DNA of 20,823 nucleotides from Comamonadaceae bacterium UBA4962 (GTDB lineage: Bacteria; Pseudomonadota; Gammaproteobacteria; Burkholderiales; Burkholderiaceae_C): the NCBI GenBank assembly GCA_002397315.1, contig DHAE01000025.1:365590-386412 (forward strand), given 5' to 3'. The notes under the pieces were generated by a model, which was not told the DNA's origin, ran no database searches, and saw only the letters and a program-made list of their open reading frames with translations. This document shows, one piece after another, positions 15,579 to 20,823 of the stretch. The stretch's first letter is position 1. The number at the start of each line of letters is the position of its first letter. The translations under genes and the position numbers were made by a program.

Positions 15579-15584
15579 TATGAT
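15579..15584 (+). promoter_or_regulatory. -10-like hexamer upstream of the PglL-like gene
   Basis: TATGAT in the same CCC-TATRNT setting as before thiC and the chemoreceptor gene. It would give a leader of about 75 nt to ATG 15665. No -35 match to TTGACA is seen 16-18 bases upstream. Confidence 0.35.
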
Positions 15585-15664
15585 CCTGCGCTGGCCGGCA
15601 CGCGGTGCCCGGCTGCACGCCTCTCCCTTCGTCCTGCCCGCTGCCGCGGCCCACCTTCTTCCCG

Positions 15665-17314
15665 ATGAACGCGCTTCCCCCTGCGCCCTCTGCAGCGCCC
15701 TTCGCCGCGCCCGGCTTCGCGCCCGCGCCGTCCTCCTGGCCGGCCCGCGCCCTGGGCGGCATCGCCGCGGTGGCCATCGCCCTGCCGTTCCTCTACGGGC
15801 ACACGACCTCGCCGCTGTCCAACTTCTGGCCGCTGGTGGTGTCGGCCCTGTGCGCGCTGGTGGTGGCCACCGTCTTCGCCATCGCCTGGTCGCGCCGGCC
15901 GGCGGGTGCCGCGGGCCACGAGCTGCGCCACCGCGCCGCGCAGGCCGTGGCGGCGGGCGCGCTGCTGGCGGGGCTGGTCGGGGCGGTCATCGGCCTGGCC
16001 CAGTTCTTCCTGGGCGATCCGGGCTGGGCGCCGTGGATCTACCCCTCCACGCACGGCATCGCGATGGGGAACCTGCGCCAGCGCAACCAGCAGGCCACGC
16101 TGCTGTGCATGGGCGCCTGGGCGCTGGCGTGGTGGGTGGCGCGCATGCGTGCCGCACCCCACCTGCCGGGCGCCCCGCGGCTGCGGCCCGCCGCCGTGGG
16201 CGCGGGCGTGCTGGCCTGCTGGGCGCTGGCGCTGCTCGCGGCCGGCGCGGCCGCCACGGCGTCGCGCACCGGGGCGCTGGAATGGGGCTGCATGCTGGTT
16301 CTGCTGCTGCTCTGGCGCCGCAGCCTGGGCGCTCCGGCGCTCGTGCTGGGCCTGGCGGGCGTGGCGCTCTATGCCGCGTTCTCCGGGCTGCTGCCGGTGC
16401 TGCTGGAGCGCTGGACGGGCTTTTCGATGGACGGCCTGTTCGCGCGCCTGTCGGCCGCCGAACACGCCTGCGACAACCGCCGCGTGCTCTGGTCGAACGT
16501 GCTGCACCTCATCGCCGAGCGGCCCTGGACGGGCTGGGGCTGGGGCGAACTCGCCTATGCCCACTACGCCGCCGACTACCCCGGCAAGCGCTTCTGCCTG
16601 CTGGTGGACAACGCCCACAACCTGCCGCTGCAACTGGCCGTGGAGCTGGGCCTGCCCTTCGCCCTGGCCGTGTGCGGGCTGGCGCTCTGGCTGGCCTGGC
16701 GCGCACGCCCCTGGCGCGAGGCCGAGCCGGCGCGGCAGCTCGCCTGGGGGCTGCTGGCCCTCATCGGCGTGCACAGCATGCTGGAGTTCCCGCTCTGGTA
16801 CGGGCCCTTCCAGCTCATGGCGGCCTGCGCGCTGGCGCTGCTCTGGCCGCGCCTCTGGCGGGCTCCGGCCCGTGCCGCGGTGCGCGGGCCGCTGCTGTGC
16901 GCCGCCGGGATCGCCGCGGGCGTGTGGCTGGCGGGCATCGCGCTGCTGGCGCGCGACTACCACCGCGTGTCGCAGCCCTATCTCGCCGCCGAGCGGCGCG
17001 ACCCTGAATTCCGCGATGACACCGCCCGCCGCGTGGCGGCCGCCACGGTGTTCTTCCGCGACACCCTCGACTTCGCGGTGCTCACCACGATGCAGACCAC
17101 GCGCGAGAACGCCGCGCGCGTGCATGACCTGGCGGCGCGCCTCGTGCATTACTCGCCCGAGCCCCGCGTCATCGAGGCCCTGATCGACAGCGCGACGCTG
17201 CTCGGCCTGCAGGACGAGGCCGCGCTGAATGCCCGGCGCTACCGGGCCGCCTATCCGCAGGAATACGCGCGTTGGCGGGGCCGGCAGCAGCCGGCCGGCA
17301 CCCCCGCGCCCTGA
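15665..17314 (+). CDS. PglL/Wzy-type O-oligosaccharyltransferase or O-antigen ligase
   Basis: A 549-residue integral membrane protein with about ten or more TM helices and a periplasmic C-terminal domain of about 120 residues. Family blocks are clear: MGNLRQRNQQAT (134-145), SRTGALEW (200-207), the large periplasmic loop with RRVLWSNVLHLIAERPWTGW, then DNAHNLPLQLAVELG (315-329) and HSMLEFPLWYGPFQ (370-383). This Wzy_C plus Wzy_C_2 layout is that of PglL/PilO-type ligases, which move lipid-linked glycans to Ser of pilin and other periplasmic proteins. A WaaL-type role is the alternative. No pilin or glycan genes are adjacent. ATG 15665 is chosen because the upstream part from GTG 15605 is Pro/Cys-rich; neither has a clear ribosome site. 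Confidence 0.87.
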   Translation: MNALPPAPSAAPFAAPGFAPAPSSWPARALGGIAAVAIALPFLYGHTTSPLSNFWPLVVSALCALVVATVFAIAWSRRPAGAAGHELRHRAAQAVAAGALLAGLVGAVIGLAQFFLGDPGWAPWIYPSTHGIAMGNLRQRNQQATLLCMGAWALAWWVARMRAAPHLPGAPRLRPAAVGAGVLACWALALLAAGAAATASRTGALEWGCMLVLLLLWRRSLGAPALVLGLAGVALYAAFSGLLPVLLERWTGFSMDGLFARLSAAEHACDNRRVLWSNVLHLIAERPWTGWGWGELAYAHYAADYPGKRFCLLVDNAHNLPLQLAVELGLPFALAVCGLALWLAWRARPWREAEPARQLAWGLLALIGVHSMLEFPLWYGPFQLMAACALALLWPRLWRAPARAAVRGPLLCAAGIAAGVWLAGIALLARDYHRVSQPYLAAERRDPEFRDDTARRVAAATVFFRDTLDFAVLTTMQTTRENAARVHDLAARLVHYSPEPRVIEALIDSATLLGLQDEAALNARRYRAAYPQEYARWRGRQQPAGTPAP

Positions 17315-17334
17315 GCCGGATCAACGGAGCCGCT

Positions 17335-17940
17335 TCACGCAGGGCGGGCATCCAGCCCGCAGAACGCCACCACCGTGCCGATGTGCTCTGCGAAATCGCT
17401 CAGGGCGTGGTCGCCGCCTTCCAGCAGCACCACCCGGGCGGATGCATAGCGGGCGGCCATCTCGCGCCAGTCCAGCAGTTCGTCGCCCTTGGCGATGATG
17501 GCGAGTTCCGGCCCGGCGGCGGGCAGGGTCCGCACCTCCAGCGCCCGCAGTTCGGCGATGTATCCGGGACGGAAGTAGAACTGCTCGGACGGATCGTGCC
17601 AGGCCGTCTGCTGGCCGATGTAGCGCTCCAGATCCCGCGCCGGGTCCACGGCCGGGTTCAGCAGCACGCTCGCGCAGCCGGGCTTGTGTTGCGCCACCCA
17701 GCTCGCGTAGAAGCCGCCGAGCGACGACCCGACCACCGCCATCCGGTCCGCCGGCCAATCGGCAATGCCGCGGGCCACCAGTGCCATGGCGTCGCGCGGG
17801 GAGGGCGGCAACTGCGGGCACCAGAACTGCACGTCCGGACGGTGGGCGGCCATCCAGTCCGCCATCTGGCGGGCCTTGGCCGAGCGGGGCGACGAGCGGA
17901 AGCCGTGCAGGTAGAGCAGGTGGGTGGTGGTGTGCGGCAT
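17335..17940 (-). CDS. YqiA/UPF0227-type alpha/beta-hydrolase (esterase)
   Basis: A 201-residue cytoplasmic alpha/beta-hydrolase. LLYLHGFRSSPRSAKA (8-23) is the family signature with the oxyanion region. The nucleophile elbow is GSSLGG (S73), and the acid and base are probably D153 (AKGDELLDW) and H178 (GGDHALSDF). NPAVDPARDL and FYFRPGYIAEL also fit YqiA. E. coli YqiA has esterase activity on short acyl-CoA or ester substrates; the natural substrate is unclear. In-frame ATG codons at 17955 and 17940 are both possible; CACAAT (17976 to 17971) lies 15 bases before the first. It is convergent with the PglL-like gene, 20 bases away, and divergent from rodA. Confidence 0.88.
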   Translation of the reverse strand: MPHTTTHLLYLHGFRSSPRSAKARQMADWMAAHRPDVQFWCPQLPPSPRDAMALVARGIADWPADRMAVVGSSLGGFYASWVAQHKPGCASVLLNPAVDPARDLERYIGQQTAWHDPSEQFYFRPGYIAELRALEVRTLPAAGPELAIIAKGDELLDWREMAARYASARVVLLEGGDHALSDFAEHIGTVVAFCGLDARPA

Positions 17941-18007
17941 GGGCGCGGATGGCATCGGCGTGGAGCGGGCATTGTGCCGCCACGGCCGGCCGCCGCGGGC
18001 CGCCGCC

Positions 18008-18013
18008 GATAAT
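18008..18013 (+). promoter_or_regulatory. -10 element placed for a leaderless rodA mRNA
   Basis: GATAAT is followed by eight bases and then ATG 18022. No Shine-Dalgarno sequence and no convincing -35 are present. The gap to the divergent esterase gene is only about 80 bp. Confidence 0.45.
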
Positions 18014-18021
18014 GGCGCCCC

Positions 18022-19182
18022 ATGTCCGCCGCCTTCGACAAGCCTTCCCTGCTGCAGCGCATCCTGCCCCTGTTCCGCGGCTTCGACTGGCCGCTCATCG
18101 CGGTGCTGCTGACGCTCTCCGGCATCGGCCTGGTGGCGATGTACTCCTCGGGCTACGACCACGGCACCCGGTTCTACGACCACGGCCGCAACATGGTCCT
18201 GGCGGCGGGCATCCTGTTCGTCGTCGCGCAGATCCCGCCGCAGCGGCTCATGATGCTGGCCGTGCCGCTCTACACCGCCGGCGTGGCCCTGCTGGTGGCG
18301 GTGGCGCTCTTCGGCATCATCAAGAAGGGCGCGCAGCGCTGGATCAACGTGGGCCTCGTGATCCAGCCGAGCGAGATCCTCAAGATCGCCATGCCGCTCA
18401 TGCTGGCCTGGTGGTTCCAGAAGCGCGAGGGGCAGCTGCGCCCGCTGGATTTCGTGGTGGCCGGCGCGCTGCTGGCGGTGCCCGTGGGCCTCATCATGAA
18501 GCAGCCCGACCTGGGCACCTCGCTGCTGGTGCTGGCGGCCGGGCTGTCGGTGATCTTCTTCGCGGGCCTGCCCTGGAAGCTCGTGCTGCCCCCGGTGATC
18601 CTGGGCGGCATCGGCATCGCGCTCATCGTGTGGTTCGAACCGCAGCTATGCGCCGACGGCGTGCGCTGGCCGGTGCTGCACGACTACCAGCAGCAGCGCA
18701 TCTGCACGCTGCTCGATCCCACGCGCGATCCGCTGGGCAAGGGCTTCCACATCATCCAGGGGATGATCGCGATCGGGTCGGGCGGCGTCTGGGGCAAGGG
18801 CTTCATGGCCGGCACCCAGACCCACCTGGAGTTCATTCCCGAGCGCACCACCGACTTCATCTTCGCGGCCTTTTCGGAAGAGTTCGGGCTCGCCGGCAAC
18901 CTGTTTTTGATCGTCTTCCTGCTGCTGCTCGTCTGGCGCGGCCTGGCCATCGCCCTGGGCGCGACGACACTGTTCTCGCGCCTCATGGCCGGCGCCGTGT
19001 CTATGATCTTCTTCACCTACGCCTTCGTGAACATGGGCATGGTGAGCGGCATCCTGCCCGTGGTGGGCGTGCCGCTGCCCTTCGTGAGCTACGGCGGCAC
19101 CGCCATGGTCACGCTGGGGCTGGCCTTGGGGGTGCTGATGTCCATCGCCCGCTCGCAGCGGCAGCCGCTCACCCAGGGATAG
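18022..19182 (+). CDS. rodA: RodA, SEDS peptidoglycan glycosyltransferase
   Basis: A 386-residue polytopic SEDS protein that polymerises lipid II for side-wall elongation with PBP2. About ten TM helices are visible. Signature blocks: KKGAQRWINVGLVIQPSEIL (101-120), KQPDLGTSLLV (160-170), GKGFMAGTQTHLEFIPERTT followed by D278, the probable catalytic Asp, and GILPVVGVPLPFVSYGG near the end. A loop of about 30 residues with a Cys pair (C210, C228) lies before the DPTRDPLG segment, as often seen in Comamonadaceae-type sequences. It would normally sit in mreBCD-mrdA-rodA, but here it stands alone, divergent from the esterase and 125 bases from tldD. Confidence 0.96.
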   Translation: MSAAFDKPSLLQRILPLFRGFDWPLIAVLLTLSGIGLVAMYSSGYDHGTRFYDHGRNMVLAAGILFVVAQIPPQRLMMLAVPLYTAGVALLVAVALFGIIKKGAQRWINVGLVIQPSEILKIAMPLMLAWWFQKREGQLRPLDFVVAGALLAVPVGLIMKQPDLGTSLLVLAAGLSVIFFAGLPWKLVLPPVILGGIGIALIVWFEPQLCADGVRWPVLHDYQQQRICTLLDPTRDPLGKGFHIIQGMIAIGSGGVWGKGFMAGTQTHLEFIPERTTDFIFAAFSEEFGLAGNLFLIVFLLLLVWRGLAIALGATTLFSRLMAGAVSMIFFTYAFVNMGMVSGILPVVGVPLPFVSYGGTAMVTLGLALGVLMSIARSQRQPLTQG

Positions 19183-19295
19183 CGCCCCGCGGAGCCCTTC
19201 TGCCGTCGGTGCCGCATCTGCCGTCGCCGCACCGAGAGGCCACGCCGCCGGACGGGGTGTGCGCGGGCCGCAGGGCGGCGGCGGCCGGGGGCTTC

Positions 19296-19301
19296 TAGAA
19301 T
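19296..19301 (+). promoter_or_regulatory. -10 element placed for a leaderless tldD mRNA
   Basis: TAGAAT is followed by six bases and then ATG 19308, so transcription would begin on the start codon. It ends an otherwise unremarkable GC-rich gap after rodA (19183-19295) where I see no gene. There is no ribosome site and no -35 match. Confidence 0.5.
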
Positions 19302-19307
19302 CCGCCC

Positions 19308-20768
19308 ATGATCTCCCGCGAACCGACCATCGAACGCCTGTCCATCGCCCGCCAACTGCTGCTGGAGCCTTTCGGGCTGGACGAAACCCACCTCGCGCGT
19401 GCGCTGTCGGACATCCGGGCGCACCGCGTGGACGATGCCGACCTGTACTTCCAGTACACCCGCAGCGAGGGCTGGAGCCTGGAGGAGGGCATCGTGAAGA
19501 CCGGCTCCTTCAGCATCGACCAGGGCGTCGGCGTGCGGGCCGTGAGCGGCGAGAAGACGGCCTTCGCCTATTCGGACGACATCTCCGAGGCCTCGCTGCG
19601 CGATGCGGCCCGCACGGTGCGCTCCATCGCCGCGGCGTCGCAGCAGGGCCGCGCGAAGGTGGCGGCCCGCAAGGTGGCGGCCAGCCGCTCCCTCTACCCG
19701 GACCTGGACCCGATCGCCACGCTCGACAGCACCGCCAAGGTGGCGCTGCTGGGCCAGGTGGAGCGGCTCGCCCGCGCCAAGGACCCGCGCGTGGCGCAGG
19801 TCATGGCCGGCCTCGCGAGCGAATACGACGTGGTGCTGGTGGCGCGCGCCGACGGCACGCTGGCCGCGGACGTGCGCCCGCTGGTGCGCCTGTCGGTGAC
19901 GGTGATCGCCGAGCAGGGCGGCCGCCGCGAGATGGGCTCGGCCGGCGGCGGCGGGCGCTTCGGCCTCGCGTATTTCGACGACGCACAGATCGGCCGCTAC
20001 GTGGACGAGGCCGTGGACGCGGCCCTGGTCAACCTCGAATCGCGCCCGGCTCCGGCCGGCGAGATGACCGTGGTGCTCGGCCCCGGCTGGCCCGGCATCC
20101 TGCTGCACGAGGCCGTCGGCCACGGGCTGGAGGGCGACTTCAACCGCAAGGGATCGAGCGCCTTCAGCGGCCGCATCGGCCAGCGCGTGGCGGCCAAGGG
20201 CGTCACGGTGCTGGACGACGGCACCATCGCCGACCGCCGCGGCTCGCTCAACGTGGACGACGAGGGCCACGCCAGCCAGCGCAACGTGCTGATCGAGGAC
20301 GGCATCCTCAAGGGCTACATCCAGGATTCGCTGAACGCGCGCCTGATGGGCGTGGCGCCCACCGGCAACGGCCGGCGCGAGAGCTACGCGCACATCCCGA
20401 TGCCGCGCATGACCAACACCTACATGCTGGGCGGCGACAAGGACCCGGCCGAGATCGTCGCCAGCATCCGGCGCGGCCTCTACGCCACCAATTTCGGCGG
20501 CGGGCAGGTGGACATCACCAGCGGCAAGTTCGTGTTCTCCGCCAGCCAGGCTTACTGGGTCGAGAACGGCAAGATCCTCTACCCCGTCAAGGGCGCCACG
20601 ATCGTCGGCAGCGGTCCCGAATCGCTCAAGCGCGTGGGCATGATCGGCAACGACATGGCGCTCGACAGCGGCGTCGGCACCTGCGGCAAGGAAGGCCAGA
20701 GCGTTCCCGTGGGCGTGGGCCAGCCCACGCTGCGCATCGACGGGCTGACGGTGGGCGGCACGGCCTGA
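19308..20768 (+). CDS. tldD: TldD, metalloprotease subunit (TldD/PmbA family)
   Basis: TldD and its partner TldE (PmbA) form a heterodimeric zinc protease that trims small modified peptides such as microcin B17 precursor and degrades the CcdA antitoxin in E. coli. The protein has 486 residues, close to the usual 480. The zinc motif HEAVGHGLEGDF is intact (H267, E268, H272), and the third ligand is probably C459 in DSGVGTCGKEGQSVPVG. Other family blocks: SIDQGVGVRAVSGEKTAFAY near the N-terminus and FVFSASQAYWVENGKILYPV. TldD rather than TldE is indicated by the HExxxH motif. pmbA is not in the window. Confidence 0.97.
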   Translation: MISREPTIERLSIARQLLLEPFGLDETHLARALSDIRAHRVDDADLYFQYTRSEGWSLEEGIVKTGSFSIDQGVGVRAVSGEKTAFAYSDDISEASLRDAARTVRSIAAASQQGRAKVAARKVAASRSLYPDLDPIATLDSTAKVALLGQVERLARAKDPRVAQVMAGLASEYDVVLVARADGTLAADVRPLVRLSVTVIAEQGGRREMGSAGGGGRFGLAYFDDAQIGRYVDEAVDAALVNLESRPAPAGEMTVVLGPGWPGILLHEAVGHGLEGDFNRKGSSAFSGRIGQRVAAKGVTVLDDGTIADRRGSLNVDDEGHASQRNVLIEDGILKGYIQDSLNARLMGVAPTGNGRRESYAHIPMPRMTNTYMLGGDKDPAEIVASIRRGLYATNFGGGQVDITSGKFVFSASQAYWVENGKILYPVKGATIVGSGPESLKRVGMIGNDMALDSGVGTCGKEGQSVPVGVGQPTLRIDGLTVGGTA

Positions 20769-20807
20769 CGGAACGCCGAGACGCGGGCCGCGGCTGCGGC
20801 ACACGGC

Positions 20808-20823
20808 AAAAAGCCCGGCGGGG
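20808..20823. terminator. Half of a bidirectional terminator, cut by the window edge
   Basis: AAAAAGCCCGGCGGGG begins 40 bases after the tldD stop and runs to the end of the window. On the minus strand it reads as a GCCGGGC stem arm followed by TTTTT, the end of an intrinsic terminator for a convergent gene beyond the window. The other arm, and whether it also stops tldD transcription, cannot be seen. Confidence 0.55.

Noticed and set aside
17781..19298. A 505-codon plus-strand frame over rodA
   Set aside because: It is a shadow frame; rodA at 18022-19182 has the SEDS motifs and membrane helices.

Overview
The window is a high-GC chromosomal segment from a betaproteobacterium. Gene content and protein flavour fit Burkholderiales, most likely Comamonadaceae close to Acidovorax/Paracidovorax; this is an inference from recognised families, since no search was possible. 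Evidence includes lpxC as the end of a cell-wall cluster, a TPP-riboswitch-controlled thiC, an orphan Bug-type (TctC) solute receptor typical of Burkholderiales, a four-gene run RNB exoribonuclease - TonB-like protein - aroE - mtgA, and rodA. There are no IS elements, phage genes, CRISPR arrays, tRNAs or rRNAs. Almost all of the sequence is ordinary chromosome.

Layout. 1-457: 3' end of lpxC and a small two-helix membrane protein. 465-2671: a promoter, a TPP riboswitch, a long structured leader and thiC. 2672-2930: a gap with three strong inverted repeats, then a Tar-type chemoreceptor (2931-4559) and a His-rich secreted RcnB-family protein (4659-5213). Converging on it from the minus strand is the unit plsC-like acyltransferase > cdsA-like cytidylyltransferase > ruvC (7501-5221). 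7502-7754 is a divergent control region with a 24-bp near-perfect dyad. It leads into a plus-strand unit: Bug receptor > cupin > HpcH/HpaI aldolase > IclR/MhpR-type regulator. The first three genes overlap by ATGA. I read this as an uptake and aldol-cleavage module for a small hydroxy-oxo acid of unknown identity. The minus-strand unit RNB > tonB-like > aroE > mtgA fills 15517-10886. A PglL/Wzy-type ligase (plus) converges on a YqiA-type esterase (minus), which is divergent from rodA. A gap of 125 bases separates rodA from tldD. The window ends in half of a terminator.

The most notable pattern is regulatory. Several genes (plsC-like, tonB-like, rodA, tldD and possibly the RNB gene) have a -10-like hexamer 6-8 nt before the start codon and, apart from the ambiguous RNB case, no Shine-Dalgarno sequence. 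This arrangement suggests leaderless mRNAs. Internal operon genes and thiC, the chemoreceptor, cdsA and iclR mostly have ribosome binding sites or overlaps. I did not find a clearly new defence, mobile or biosynthetic system; the best candidates for something undescribed are the Bug-cupin-aldolase-IclR module and the leaderless architecture.
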